Source of the DNA: Pseudorhodoplanes sp.
Lineage (GTDB): Bacteria; Pseudomonadota; Alphaproteobacteria; Rhizobiales; Xanthobacteraceae
Direction of reading: 5' to 3'
Length of the DNA stretch: 64,000 nt
Assembly (NCBI GenBank): GCA_022843165.1
Contig: JALHOD010000007.1
Coordinates: 67,101 to 131,100 of the forward strand
Positions 36,849-45,932 of the stretch are shown here, in pieces. Within the stretch, counting starts at the first letter, position 1, and each line of letters begins with the position of its first letter. Below the pieces are notes generated by a model. It was not told the DNA's origin. It worked only from the letters and a program-made list of their open reading frames with translations, and did no database searches. The position numbers were made by a program, and so were the translations under genes.

Positions 36849-37979
36849 TCAGGCCCCCGCAGCCTTCGGCTTGCGCGGGGCGACGCGGGAGCCGTCGACC
36901 AGCAGCAGCTGCCCGTCGGTCACGACCGTCTCGCCGTCCTCAAGTCCCTTGCCGATCACCGACTGGTTTTCGACCGTGCGCGTCACATCGACCGGCCGCA
37001 CCCTGGCGACGCCATCCTTCACCACAAACACGAACGACCCGGTCTGGCTGACCTGCACCGCCGTCGACGGCACCACCACCACCTGCTCGACCCGCAGGGT
37101 CACCTGGGTGTTGACCAGCGTGCCCGGCCACAGCAATTCGTCCTTGTTCTCCATGGTGGCCCGCACCATGACCATGCCGGTCGCCGCATCGACGGCGTTT
37201 TCGATCATGGTCACCTGACCGGTCGAGCGATTGCTTTCGCCGGGCGGTGCGGCTTCGACGGTCGCGGTTTCCGCCGCCAGCGCCTTGCGCAGATCCGGCA
37301 GCGAACGCTGCGGAACCGTGAAACTGACATAGACCGGCGCGATCTGGTTGATGGTGGCGAGCGGCGCCGTGTCGGCGGGGCGCACGAAATTTCCGACTTT
37401 CACGCTGGCGGCCGAAATGCGCCCCGAGATCGGCGCGCGGATGGTGGCGTAGTCGAGCTGGACTTTCAGATTTTCCAGCGTCGCGCGATTCGATTGCGCG
37501 GTGGCACCGAAGATGTTGACCTGGGTCTGCGCGTTGTTGAGCGTGACCACCGTGGTCGCATTCTTGCTGACCAGTTCGTTGTAGCGCTGCACGTCGCGCT
37601 CGGCCTGTTCGAGCTGCGCCTGCGCGCCGGCGATCACCGCTTCGACGCGCTTGATCTCGGCTTCGAGCTGGCGTCCGTCCAGTGTGAACAACACGTCGCC
37701 GGCCTTCACGATGGCGCCGTCCTGGAAATGAACCTTGGTGATGACGCTTTCCAGCCGCGCCTTGATCGCGACGCTGGCGATCGGCGTCACGGTACCCAGC
37801 GCAACGATACGGACGGGGACGCTCTCACGGGCGGCGGTTGCGACTTCCACCGGAATGACGCGCGGGCCGCCCTGCTGCGCCACTGCGCGCTCGGGACTCC
37901 AGATATTTCGCGTCACCAGCACAACCGCGACGATTGCGGCAACGCCGGCCAACGCCAAAAGCCATGTCCTTCTGGTCAT
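36849..37979 (-). CDS. RND efflux periplasmic adaptor (membrane fusion protein)
   Basis: A 376-residue HlyD/AcrA-type adaptor. An N-terminal anchor helix (WLLALAGVAAIVAVVLV) is followed by a barrel-sandwich half motif (GTVTPIASVAIKARLESVI), a coiled-coil hairpin (about 95-165), the second lipoyl half (IRAPISGRISAASVKVGNFV) and beta-barrel and membrane-proximal domains. The start at 37979 follows a GGTGA/ACAGAG stretch; the GTG/TTG-type extension to 38033 was rejected. It and the pump gene are separated by two bases and form one operon, divergent from xthA. Confidence 0.94.
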   Translation of the reverse strand: MTRRTWLLALAGVAAIVAVVLVTRNIWSPERAVAQQGGPRVIPVEVATAARESVPVRIVALGTVTPIASVAIKARLESVITKVHFQDGAIVKAGDVLFTLDGRQLEAEIKRVEAVIAGAQAQLEQAERDVQRYNELVSKNATTVVTLNNAQTQVNIFGATAQSNRATLENLKVQLDYATIRAPISGRISAASVKVGNFVRPADTAPLATINQIAPVYVSFTVPQRSLPDLRKALAAETATVEAAPPGESNRSTGQVTMIENAVDAATGMVMVRATMENKDELLWPGTLVNTQVTLRVEQVVVVPSTAVQVSQTGSFVFVVKDGVARVRPVDVTRTVENQSVIGKGLEDGETVVTDGQLLLVDGSRVAPRKPKAAGA

Positions 37980-38211
37980 CTCTGTTTCACCGGACCGGAC
38001 GCCGGACGGCCCGTCTTCCCTGTTCCCCTGCACAGCTTTTTTCGCGCTGCGGCATGTTTCGGCGCCAGACCTATCATATTTCCCTATAATTCTGCATTAA
38101 AACTCGGTTAGGCGGGTAAACACCGCCTGATCGGGGAAATGCCAGCTGTCCCGGATTTTCGTGAATTGCGGCGACTTTCCGCCCCCAAAAGCGCCACTCG
38201 GACCCAAGCCC

Positions 38212-39003
38212 ATGCGGATCGCCACCTGGAACGTGAATTCCATCAAGCAACGGATCGATAACCTTGTTGCCTGGCTGAAAGAGCGGCAGCCCGACATTGT
38301 CTGCCTGCAGGAGACCAAAACCACCGACGACACCTTCCCGCGCGAGCCGCTGGAATCGCTCGGCTACAACCTGGCCATCCACGGCCAGAAGACCTTCAAC
38401 GGCGTGGCGATCCTGTCCAAGCTGCCGTTCGACGAAGTCACGCCCGGCCTGCCCGGCGAGGACGGCGACGATCATGCCCGCTTCATCGAAGCGGTCATTT
38501 CAACCCGGCGGGGCGCCATGCGTATCGCATCCATCTACCTGCCCAACGGCAATCCGGTGCAGAGCGACAAATATCCCTACAAGATAAGATGGATGGAGCG
38601 GCTTGCTCACTATGCGAGTGAGCGGCTTAAACTCGAAGAAGACCTGATCCTCGCCGGCGACTACAACGTCATCCCGGCGCCGGAAGACGTCTACGATCCC
38701 AAAGGCTGGAGCGAGGACGCCCTGTTCCGGCCGCAGACCCGCGAGAAATTCCGCGCCCTCACCCATCTCGGTCTGACCGAAGCGGTGCGCGCATCAAGCG
38801 ACGAGGCCGGCCTCTACACATTCTGGGATTACCAGGCCGGCGCCTGGCCGAAGAATAACGGTTTGCGCATCGACCACATCCTGCTGTCGCCGCGCGCCGC
38901 CGACAGCTTGCAGGCGACCGGCATCGACAAGCATGTCCGCGGCTGGGAAAAACCGTCGGACCACGTTCCGGTCTATGTGGATCTGGCGATCGAACCGGCG
39001 TGA
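38212..39003 (+). CDS. xthA: exodeoxyribonuclease III
   Basis: A 263-residue class II AP endonuclease / 3'-5' exonuclease of base-excision repair. All motifs are present: MRIATWNVNSIKQR, CLQETKTTD, GDYNVIPAPEDVYD, RIDHILLSP and SDHVPVYVDL, which contains the catalytic Asp-His pair. The start at 38212 begins exactly at the family N-terminus; an in-frame GTG at 38161 adds 17 Pro-rich residues. A TATAAT hexamer lies at 38085-38090 upstream, without a good -35. The stop overlaps a small hairpin shared with the convergent exoR-like gene. Confidence 0.96.
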   Translation: MRIATWNVNSIKQRIDNLVAWLKERQPDIVCLQETKTTDDTFPREPLESLGYNLAIHGQKTFNGVAILSKLPFDEVTPGLPGEDGDDHARFIEAVISTRRGAMRIASIYLPNGNPVQSDKYPYKIRWMERLAHYASERLKLEEDLILAGDYNVIPAPEDVYDPKGWSEDALFRPQTREKFRALTHLGLTEAVRASSDEAGLYTFWDYQAGAWPKNNGLRIDHILLSPRAADSLQATGIDKHVRGWEKPSDHVPVYVDLAIEPA

Positions 39004-39013
39004 GCGCTCCCGC

Positions 39014-39823
39014 TCACTCGCGCTGGCCCTTCAGATAACGCTCGAGATAGACGACGGCCAGTTGCCGCTCGTCGTCGGTCGCCTGCTTGGAGGCAGCCTC
39101 GTGCATGTCGACGATCCACTTGTCCGCCTCGCCGGTGGCGTTGTCGCGCGCCAGCGTGAGCCACATCAGGCCGCGCGCCGCCTGGCGCGGAACCTTGTCG
39201 CCCTTGAAGAACAGATGACCGAGCAAGGCCTGCGCGCTGTACTGTCCCTTGTTGGAGGCCAGCATCAGCCAGCGGATGGCCTGCCGGGTGTCCTTCGGGC
39301 CGCCGGTGCCGTCGAGATAAAGCCGCGCCAGATTGTATTGCGCATCGGCGTCGCGGAAATAGGACGCGGCATAGCTATACATTTCGCGCGCACGATCGGG
39401 ATCGGACTTCACGACCGTGTTGGGAATGCCGTCGAGATAGTAATGGCCGAGCTGCACGAAAGCATTGGCGACGAACCGCGCCTGCGGCAGATACGGGCTG
39501 TCCTCGGCATGGGTATCGGCGATGCGGCTGAAATACTGGAAGGCGCGCAGATCGTTCTGCGGCACGCCCTCACCCGCCGCATACATGCGCCCGAGCTTCC
39601 ATTGCGCAAGCGCATGGCCCTTCTCGGCGGCGTATTGCAGCGAGGAGATCGCCTTCGCATTCTCGCCGGCCTTGAGCGACTGCGCGCCGCTGACAAAGGC
39701 ATCGCGCGGCGTGATCGGCGGCTTCGCGGTCGGCGGCGTCGCCGTCCCGTCAAAGCCCAACGCGGGCACGATCGACAGCCCGAGCGTCAGCAATCCGATG
39801 CGCGAAACATTACTGATCCGCAT
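39014..39823 (-). CDS. exoR: ExoR-like periplasmic Sel1-repeat protein
   Basis: A 269-residue secreted protein: signal peptide ([19 protein letters not shown]) followed by four or five Sel1/TPR-like repeats such as AISSLQYAAEKGHALAQWKL and AQYNLARLYLDGTGGPKDTR. Length and repeat layout match rhizobial ExoR, a periplasmic inhibitor of the ChvG/ExoS sensor kinase that controls exopolysaccharide and motility in Sinorhizobium and Agrobacterium. No chvGI genes are in the window, so the regulatory link is inferred. Its start overlaps the ilvD end by 14 bases. Confidence 0.78.
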   Translation of the reverse strand: MRISNVSRIGLLTLGLSIVPALGFDGTATPPTAKPPITPRDAFVSGAQSLKAGENAKAISSLQYAAEKGHALAQWKLGRMYAAGEGVPQNDLRAFQYFSRIADTHAEDSPYLPQARFVANAFVQLGHYYLDGIPNTVVKSDPDRAREMYSYAASYFRDADAQYNLARLYLDGTGGPKDTRQAIRWLMLASNKGQYSAQALLGHLFFKGDKVPRQAARGLMWLTLARDNATGEADKWIVDMHEAASKQATDDERQLAVVYLERYLKGQRE

Positions 39824-41534
39824 AAGACGTTTTCTCAGCCGCGCCGCCGGGATGGGTCACCGCACCATGGAGCGCGGGTCCGACCTGCTGCGCGTATTTC
39901 CACAGATAGCCCGAGCCGGACTCGCTGGCGCGCGGCTTCCAGTCGGCCTTGCGCTTGTTGAGTTCGTCGTCGGACAGTTTCACGGTCAGAATGCCATTGT
40001 CGGCATCGAGTTCGATGATGTCGCCGTCGCGCAGCAATCCGATCGGACCGCCGACCGCCGCTTCCGGGCCGACATGACCGACGCAGAAACCGCGGGTCGC
40101 GCCGGAGAAGCGGCCATCGGTGATGAGCGCGACCTTGTCGCCCATGCCCTGGCCATACAGAGCCGCCGTGGTGGACAGCATTTCGCGCATGCCGGGACCG
40201 CCGCGCGGTCCCTCATAGCGAATGACCAGCACGTCGCCTTCCTTGTATTGCTTCTTCTTTACCGCCTCGAAGCACGCCTCTTCGCCGTCGAAGCAGCGCG
40301 CCGGGCCGGTGAATTTCAGGTTGTGCATTCCGGCCACTTTGACGATCGCGCCGTCGGGCGCGAGATTGCCTTTCAGACCGACCACGCCGCCGGTCGCCAG
40401 CAACGGTTTTGTCGCCGGACGCACGACGTCCTGATCGTCGTTCCACTTCACGCCCTTGAGATTTTCCGCGATCGTGCGGCCGGTCACGGTCATGCAATCG
40501 CCATGCAGGAACCCGGCATCGAGCAGCGTTTTCATCAGAAGCGGCACGCCGCCGACTTCAAACAAATCCTTGGCGACATAACGGCCGCCCGGTTTCAAAT
40601 CCGCGATATAAGGTGTCTTTTTGAAGACTTCGGCGACGTCGAACAGGGTGAATTCGATCCCGCATTCGTGCGCGATCGCCGGCAGATGCAGCGCGGCATT
40701 GGTGGAGCCGCCCGAAGCGGCCACGACGGCGGCGGCGTTTTCCAACGCCTTGCGGGTGACGATGTCGCGCGGACGAATGCCGGCCAGGATCAGGTCCATG
40801 ATCTGCTCGCCCGCGGTCATGCAGAAGGCGTCGCGCATTTCGTAGGGCGCGGGCGCGCCCGCCGAGTATGGCAGCGCGAGGCCGATGGCCTCCGACACCG
40901 TCGCCATGGTGTTGGCGGTGAACTGCGCGCCGCAGGCGCCGGCCGAGGGGCACGCCACCTGCTCCAGCCCGTGCAGGTCTTCGTCCGACATCTGGCCGAC
41001 CGAATGCTTGCCGACCGCCTCGAACACGTCCTGGATCGTCACCGGCTTGCCCTTGAAGGTGCCGGGCAGGATCGAGCCGCCATAGATGAAGATCGATGGC
41101 ACGTTCAGCCGCACCATGGCCATCATCATGCCGGGCAGCGACTTGTCGCAGCCGGCGATGCCGACCAGCGCGTCGTAGCAATGGCCGCGCATGGTCAGTT
41201 CGACGGAATCGGCGATCACCTCGCGCGAGGGCAGCGAGGCCCGCATGCCGGCATGGCCCATGGCGATGCCGTCGGTGACGGTGATGGTGCAGAATTCGCG
41301 CGGCGTGCCGCCGCCGGCCGCGACCCCCTTCTTGACCGCCTGCGCCTGGCGCATCAGGGCGATGTTGCAGGGGGCGGCCTCGTTCCAGCAGGAGGCGACG
41401 CCGACGAAGGGCTGATGGATCTGGGCCGTCGTCAGGCCCATCGCGTAATAATAGGAGCGATGGGGCGCCCTTTCGGGGCCTTCGGTGACATGCCGACTCG
41501 GCAATTTGGCTTTTAGATTGGTTTTCGCGTCCAT
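39810..41534 (-). CDS. ilvD: dihydroxy-acid dehydratase
   Basis: A 574-residue Fe-S dehydratase that converts dihydroxy acids to the keto acids of valine, isoleucine and pantothenate synthesis. Cluster cysteines lie in [23 protein letters not shown] and [30 protein letters not shown] contains the catalytic serine. The start is placed at [19 protein letters not shown]; sequence upstream to 41645 is unlike the family. The 3' end overlaps the exoR-like gene. Confidence 0.96.
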   Translation of the reverse strand: MDAKTNLKAKLPSRHVTEGPERAPHRSYYYAMGLTTAQIHQPFVGVASCWNEAAPCNIALMRQAQAVKKGVAAGGGTPREFCTITVTDGIAMGHAGMRASLPSREVIADSVELTMRGHCYDALVGIAGCDKSLPGMMMAMVRLNVPSIFIYGGSILPGTFKGKPVTIQDVFEAVGKHSVGQMSDEDLHGLEQVACPSAGACGAQFTANTMATVSEAIGLALPYSAGAPAPYEMRDAFCMTAGEQIMDLILAGIRPRDIVTRKALENAAAVVAASGGSTNAALHLPAIAHECGIEFTLFDVAEVFKKTPYIADLKPGGRYVAKDLFEVGGVPLLMKTLLDAGFLHGDCMTVTGRTIAENLKGVKWNDDQDVVRPATKPLLATGGVVGLKGNLAPDGAIVKVAGMHNLKFTGPARCFDGEEACFEAVKKKQYKEGDVLVIRYEGPRGGPGMREMLSTTAALYGQGMGDKVALITDGRFSGATRGFCVGHVGPEAAVGGPIGLLRDGDIIELDADNGILTVKLSDDELNKRKADWKPRASESGSGYLWKYAQQVGPALHGAVTHPGGAAEKTSYADQ

Positions 41535-41653
41535 AATACCAAAGAGCCCCCCAGCCCCTGACCACGCAGGCAGCACCAATTGATGCCCATCGGCTGCACC
41601 CGATGTCGGTGAGGGGTATGGCCAAATCGCGGCGGCGTCTGCCACTTCCGGGG

Positions 41654-41695
41654 CTGTGACTTAAATGTTGTAAAGATGTGGCTGAGAAGTCACAG
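41654..41695. promoter_or_regulatory. 9-bp inverted repeat upstream of ilvD
   Basis: CTGTGACTT (41654-41662) is the exact complement of AAGTCACAG (41687-41695), with a 24-nt AT-rich spacer. It lies about 120 bases upstream of the ilvD ATG and just past the end of the LCCL gene, so it could be an operator in the ilvD promoter or a stem ending the upstream transcript. No T-tract follows on the minus strand. Confidence 0.35.
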
Positions 41696-41726
41696 GCGCA
41701 TTTTCACTTTATTGAAACGGTCCAGC

Positions 41727-42113
41727 CTAGATCGCCGATAGCCGGTAGGCCGAGCCGTAACGTCCGAAATCGTGGCTGGTGACTCCGCGCCGCGCCGAGC
41801 CCTGATATTGCGCCGGCGGCGCGACCACCGTCACCTTCACGATGGCGGTCTCGTCCGGCTTCACCAGACCGGCATGGACGGCGGCGACGGTCAGCGCGGA
41901 ATCGCCAGTATAGACATCCGTGCCCCAGAGCGAGCCCTCGACCGCTCCCCGCACCCGGAAATAATAGGTCGCGCCGACCGGATCGCACAGGTCGAGCATG
42001 GTGGGGGGCGCATCGGCCGCCAGAAAACCCTGGTCGAGCAATTTGCGAAGCTGGGCTTTCGACAAATCCCCGCGCCGATCGAAATAGGCAACGAGTTCCT
42101 GCATGACCTTCAT
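41727..42113 (-). CDS. LCCL-domain protein
   Basis: A 128-residue protein with no signal peptide. After about 55 helical residues comes an LCCL domain: VEGSLWGTDVYTGDSALTVA, then AVHAGLVKPDETAIVKV and GSARRGVTSHDFGRYGSAYRL. LCCL domains occur mostly in eukaryotic extracellular proteins and scattered bacterial ones and are thought to bind lipids or other ligands. The paired cysteines of secreted LCCL domains are absent, which fits a cytoplasmic location. Its ATG overlaps the VWA gene stop (ATGA), so it is the third member of a coupled MoxR-VWA-LCCL operon. Confidence 0.82.
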   Translation of the reverse strand: MKVMQELVAYFDRRGDLSKAQLRKLLDQGFLAADAPPTMLDLCDPVGATYYFRVRGAVEGSLWGTDVYTGDSALTVAAVHAGLVKPDETAIVKVTVVAPPAQYQGSARRGVTSHDFGRYGSAYRLSAI

Positions 42114-43387
42114 GACCGGTCTCCCTGCTGCATGGTCACGACCCGCCCATAAGGCGGGTCAAAGCTGGCACTCCCCTGCGCCGTCAAAACCCAGAGCACG
42201 GCATAAGGCATCGCCAGCGGCGGATAGCCGACATCGCCGTCGGTGATGACCAGACAGGCGGTGACGCGGGGATCGTCGGCCAGCCGGAGCATCGCCGGCG
42301 TGAGATCGCTGCCGCCATAACCGTTGACCTCGTAGTCGGCGAGCTCGCCGGCGGACAATACGACATCGGATGTGACGGCGGTGTCGCACTGGATCACCCG
42401 GATCTCGTCGACGGCCACGGCGTCGCAGAAATCGGCCATGGCGCCGAGCACGCGCGGAATGTCGTCCGTCATCGAACCGGAGGTGTCGAGGACGACATTC
42501 AGCATCCATGATTGCCGCTTGCGGCCCGGCAGCACGATGTCGGCGCGGTCCAGCGCCCGCCGCGACGGCCGCAGGAATGTGCGTTCGCCCGGCGCGACCG
42601 ATTCCATCCAGGTCTGCAACGCCATCTCCCACGGCGTGCGGTAAAGCCCGCGCAAGGCGGTGACGACCTGCCGCTGCGCGGCATCGGTCTCGCCGCCGCG
42701 CCCCTTCATCACGCCCATCGCTTTCGCCAAAGCCAGACTTCTGACCGCCAGGTCCTGCATGGCTTTCACGCGCGCGGCCTGTTCGCCGGCCTCTTCAGGA
42801 AACAGCTCGCGCTCGGTGCGCTCATCGAGCACGTCGCCCGCCTCCCCGTCCGGCGAATGGCCCGCGCCGGGCGCAGACGTGAATACCCGCCGCAATGTCA
42901 CCGGCTGGCCTTCGAACACCCGCGATTGCGAGGGCATGCGGTCGGCGTTGCGGCGCATCTCCAGCACGATCCGTTCGGCGGATTTCGCGCGCGCGCCCGG
43001 CATGTCGAGCCCGCCGGCCGGGATCGCGGTGAAGCCCAGTTCCACGCGCAGGATGTCGTTGATGATGTAGTCGTGCGCGTAGTTGAATTCGAGATGATGG
43101 CTGCCGCGCGCGCGCTCATGCGTGCGCAGCGCCAGATGCAGCAATTCGTGCGCCAGTACGAAGATGAGTTCGTTCTGCTTCAGGCGCGCAACGAAGCCGG
43201 GATTGACCACCAGCCGTCCCGACGCGAACACGCCCATGGTCGGCACACGGGTTTCGATATTCACTCGCACCGCCGCGGCGAGGCCTGCCAGATGCGGCAG
43301 CGGCGCCGACACCATGCGCAGGCCCTGCGCGATGCGAGCCAGCGTCTCGCGGTCCGACGGAACGGCACTCACAACAACGGCGCTCAC
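42110..43387 (-). CDS. HExxH metallopeptidase-like / VWA (MIDAS) protein
   Basis: A 425-residue protein of the DUF2201 type. The N-terminal half has a zincin-like helix HELLHLALRTHERARG (His80, Glu81, His84) and NYAHDYIINDIL, which could supply the third ligand. The C-terminal half is a von Willebrand A-like domain with MIDAS loop DTSGSMTDD (Asp301, Ser303, Ser305). The start is GTG at 43387, overlapping the MoxR stop (GTGA). Such proteins pair with MoxR AAA+ ATPases; here the ATPase is directly upstream. The peptidase substrate is unknown. Confidence 0.88.
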   Translation of the reverse strand: MSAVVVSAVPSDRETLARIAQGLRMVSAPLPHLAGLAAAVRVNIETRVPTMGVFASGRLVVNPGFVARLKQNELIFVLAHELLHLALRTHERARGSHHLEFNYAHDYIINDILRVELGFTAIPAGGLDMPGARAKSAERIVLEMRRNADRMPSQSRVFEGQPVTLRRVFTSAPGAGHSPDGEAGDVLDERTERELFPEEAGEQAARVKAMQDLAVRSLALAKAMGVMKGRGGETDAAQRQVVTALRGLYRTPWEMALQTWMESVAPGERTFLRPSRRALDRADIVLPGRKRQSWMLNVVLDTSGSMTDDIPRVLGAMADFCDAVAVDEIRVIQCDTAVTSDVVLSAGELADYEVNGYGGSDLTPAMLRLADDPRVTACLVITDGDVGYPPLAMPYAVLWVLTAQGSASFDPPYGRVVTMQQGDRS

Positions 43388-44418
43388 AGCGCGGTGACCT
43401 TCTTCAGGAGGTCGAACATGGCGCTGTCGGCGCCGAGCGCGCCCCATGGCGCCACCAGATCGGTCAAGACCGTGAGTTGCTGTTCCGGCGACAGGCTGCG
43501 CAGGAAGCGGTTCACCGCGCGCGGCTTGAGATGCGACAATTTCCCGTCCCGCACATGCTGGCGGATGCAATGCAGGATGAACCAGCGCGCGGCGTCGGTC
43601 GTTGGCAACAGATCGGGACGCGCGACATAATCGGCGAGCGGGCGAAGACTCGCGATCTGCTCTTCGGCCAGCGCGCAGAACACTGCCGCGTCCTCCGCCG
43701 AGACCCGGCCGAAGGCGAGCGCGCGGCGCGTTTCACGGTTGAGGATGCCGGCACCCTCGGCCAGATCGAGCGCCCGCGACAGCAGAGACCAGGCGCGCGG
43801 CGTGGAGAACGGCACGGGCTCCGACGGCACCGGCCGCATCAGGGCGTCCGGCATGTGCGAGATGAAATTGCGGATGTCGGTGCGAATGCCGTTTTTCGCT
43901 GCCCAGGCCTGCCATTCGCCGGCATCGACGCGCAAATGCAGGATCGTTACGCGGTTGACCAGCGCCGAACTCATGGCGCGCACCAGCGCGCGATCCTGCA
44001 TGCGGTTGCCGGCGGCCACCACCCAGGTGCCGGCGGGCAAGGCGTGCTCGCCGAGACGGCGTTCCAGCAGCAGCGAATAGAACGCCTTCTGCACGTCCGG
44101 CGCGCAGGCCGGCAATTCGTCGAGAAACAGGCAGAACGGCTCCGGCTTTTCCGGCAGCAGCAGGCGCGGCGGGCAGAACACCGAACGCTCGCCGACGATG
44201 CGCGGAATGCCGCTGACGTCCTCCGGCGCGATCTGGGTGCCCAGCAGCGAGCGGCAGGGCAAGCCCGCTTCCGCCGCCGCCTGACAGACCATCTCGGATT
44301 TGCCGACGCCGGGTGGCGACAGGAACAGAAAACTCTGCTCATGCGCCATGCTCTGAATCAGCTTGCGCGCCTGATCCAGCGTGACGGTCTCTTCAAAATG
44401 TGAGCGGGGGGTGTCCAT
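43384..44418 (-). CDS. MoxR-type AAA+ ATPase
   Basis: A 344-residue AAA_5 ATPase with Walker A SPPGVGKSEM (about 34-43), Walker B FCLFLDELPACAP, sensor 1 TWVVAAGNRMQD and an arginine-finger region near SSALVNRVT. MoxR ATPases act as chaperones that load metal or remodel partners with VWA domains. GGAGA sits seven bases before the chosen ATG. It is first in the three-gene coupled unit with the HExxH-VWA and LCCL genes. Confidence 0.9.
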   Translation of the reverse strand: MDTPRSHFEETVTLDQARKLIQSMAHEQSFLFLSPPGVGKSEMVCQAAAEAGLPCRSLLGTQIAPEDVSGIPRIVGERSVFCPPRLLLPEKPEPFCLFLDELPACAPDVQKAFYSLLLERRLGEHALPAGTWVVAAGNRMQDRALVRAMSSALVNRVTILHLRVDAGEWQAWAAKNGIRTDIRNFISHMPDALMRPVPSEPVPFSTPRAWSLLSRALDLAEGAGILNRETRRALAFGRVSAEDAAVFCALAEEQIASLRPLADYVARPDLLPTTDAARWFILHCIRQHVRDGKLSHLKPRAVNRFLRSLSPEQQLTVLTDLVAPWGALGADSAMFDLLKKVTAL

Positions 44419-44550
44419 CAGCGGTCTCCGGGCCAAAAAACGAGGCCCGACTCACCGCCGGGATCGAAGGAATGTGGGAAGGCTATTTCACATTTCCAGC
44501 GTCGTAAATAATTTTTTGCAGGCACTCGGACGACGGGCCATAAAGCCGGC

Positions 44551-45135
44551 ATGTCCCCCTTGCCATCGCGCCTGCGCCGCAGCTTTTTCGACCGCTCCGT
44601 GCACGAGGTCGCGCCCGACCTGATCGGCGCGACGCTGCTTGTCAATGGCGTCGGCGGCATGATCGTGGAGGTCGAGGCCTATCACCACACCGACCCGGCC
44701 GCGCACAGCTATAACGGCCGGACCCCGCGCAACGCCGTGATGTTCGGCCCGCCCGGCTTTGCCTATGTCTACCGCTCCTACGGCATCCACTGGTGCCTGA
44801 ATTTTGTCTGCGAGGAGGAAGGCTCGGCCAGCGCGGTGCTGATCCGAGCGCTGCGGCCGACGGGTGGCCTTGCCGCCATGAAGCGGCGGCGCGGGCTGAC
44901 CGAGGAGCGGCAGCTCTGCTCGGGTCCGGGCAAATTGTGCGAGGCGCTCGGCGTCACGAAAAAACATGACGGCCTGCCGCTCGACAAGCCGCCGTTCGAA
45001 TTGCGGGCGCGGGATCAGGATCATGCGGTGGCGAGCGGCGTGCGGATCGGGATTACCAAGGCGGCGGATTTGCCGTGGCGCTACGGGCTGAAGGGCTCGC
45101 GCTATCTCAGCAAACCTTTCGGCAGCACGCGCTAG
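44551..45135 (+). CDS. mpg: 3-methyladenine DNA glycosylase (AAG/MPG family)
   Basis: A 194-residue monofunctional base-excision glycosylase of the AAG fold that removes alkylated purines. Segments match the family: [33 protein letters not shown] (catalytic Glu), [20 protein letters not shown] and [13 protein letters not shown]. The length is normal. It lies alone between the divergent MoxR operon and the convergent methyltransferase gene, whose stop is three bases away. Confidence 0.95.
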   Translation: MSPLPSRLRRSFFDRSVHEVAPDLIGATLLVNGVGGMIVEVEAYHHTDPAAHSYNGRTPRNAVMFGPPGFAYVYRSYGIHWCLNFVCEEEGSASAVLIRALRPTGGLAAMKRRRGLTEERQLCSGPGKLCEALGVTKKHDGLPLDKPPFELRARDQDHAVASGVRIGITKAADLPWRYGLKGSRYLSKPFGSTR

Positions 45136-45138
45136 TGT

Positions 45139-45897
45139 CTAGCGGCCTGCAGCGGCAAGCCAATTCGTCCGCTTTTTGACGATCCTGACGACGAGATAGG
45201 TTATCCCGCTCGCTAGAAGAAGCAGGCCCCATTCGGGCTCCGCCCAAAGCCATTGTTCGAATGTCTGCCCGTCCACCACGATCCCTTCGAGCATTTCGAT
45301 GACAAAGAAAACCGCAACAATCAGAAACACGGTATGAAATTCCCGTCCGACCGCCGAGCGCCAGGAAAAGGGCAGTGCGGGCGCCGCCCATCCCGACAGG
45401 CGCGGCAGGAATGCAGACGTCTTCGCCGCCCAATCGCGATAGCTCTGACCGTAAAGGCTTTCCAGAAATTGTTCTTCCGCGAGCATGATCCGCTCGTAAT
45501 AGATGAAATAGACCACGCCCGAAAAAAGCGTGAACACAAAGCTCTTGAGCAGCAGAACGAACGCGATGAAGACCAGAAAATTCGCAAAATAAAGTGGATG
45601 CCGCGAGAGCGAATAGAATCCGGTCGTGTTCAACGCGGCGGCATTCTGGGCATGGGTATTGCGGCCCGACGTTCCCGCCGGAACAAACCCCACCGTCCCG
45701 ACGCGCATGGCAAGGCCGGCGAGCGCAATCAACAGGCAGAAATAATCGTAACCTTCCTCGACCGGTTCACCGAAGGCGGCGCTCATCCAGCCGGTATACT
45801 GAAAAACACTGACAGCGACCGGCAGCAGAATGAGAGGAAGATAGGACCGCCAGCGAAAGAGCCAGTTTCCCTGGCGGACCATGTCGTCTTTCAGCAT
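45139..45897 (-). CDS. membrane methyltransferase of the isoprenylcysteine/phospholipid methyltransferase family
   Basis: About 252 residues with five or six membrane helices. The C-terminal SAM-binding pattern of ICMT/PEMT proteins is clear: TTGFYSLSRHPLYFANFLVF followed by YYERIMLAEEQFLESLYGQS and YRDWAAKT. Bacterial members methylate lipids, quinols or unknown hydrophobic substrates. The chosen ATG at 45897 has GCAGGTT upstream; a GTG at 45936 overlaps prfC. It directly follows prfC on the same strand, without evident functional relation. Confidence 0.82.
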   Translation of the reverse strand: MLKDDMVRQGNWLFRWRSYLPLILLPVAVSVFQYTGWMSAAFGEPVEEGYDYFCLLIALAGLAMRVGTVGFVPAGTSGRNTHAQNAAALNTTGFYSLSRHPLYFANFLVFIAFVLLLKSFVFTLFSGVVYFIYYERIMLAEEQFLESLYGQSYRDWAAKTSAFLPRLSGWAAPALPFSWRSAVGREFHTVFLIVAVFFVIEMLEGIVVDGQTFEQWLWAEPEWGLLLLASGITYLVVRIVKKRTNWLAAAGR

Positions 45898-45932
45898 GCG
45901 CAACCTGCCTTCGGGAAGAACACCGACTTGTA

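Noticed and set aside
33760-37218. Very long open frame on the plus strand opposite the RND pump and adaptor genes
   Set aside because: It is His/Arg/Asp/Gln-rich with no domain and is an exact antisense shadow of two clear genes, produced by GC-rich third positions.
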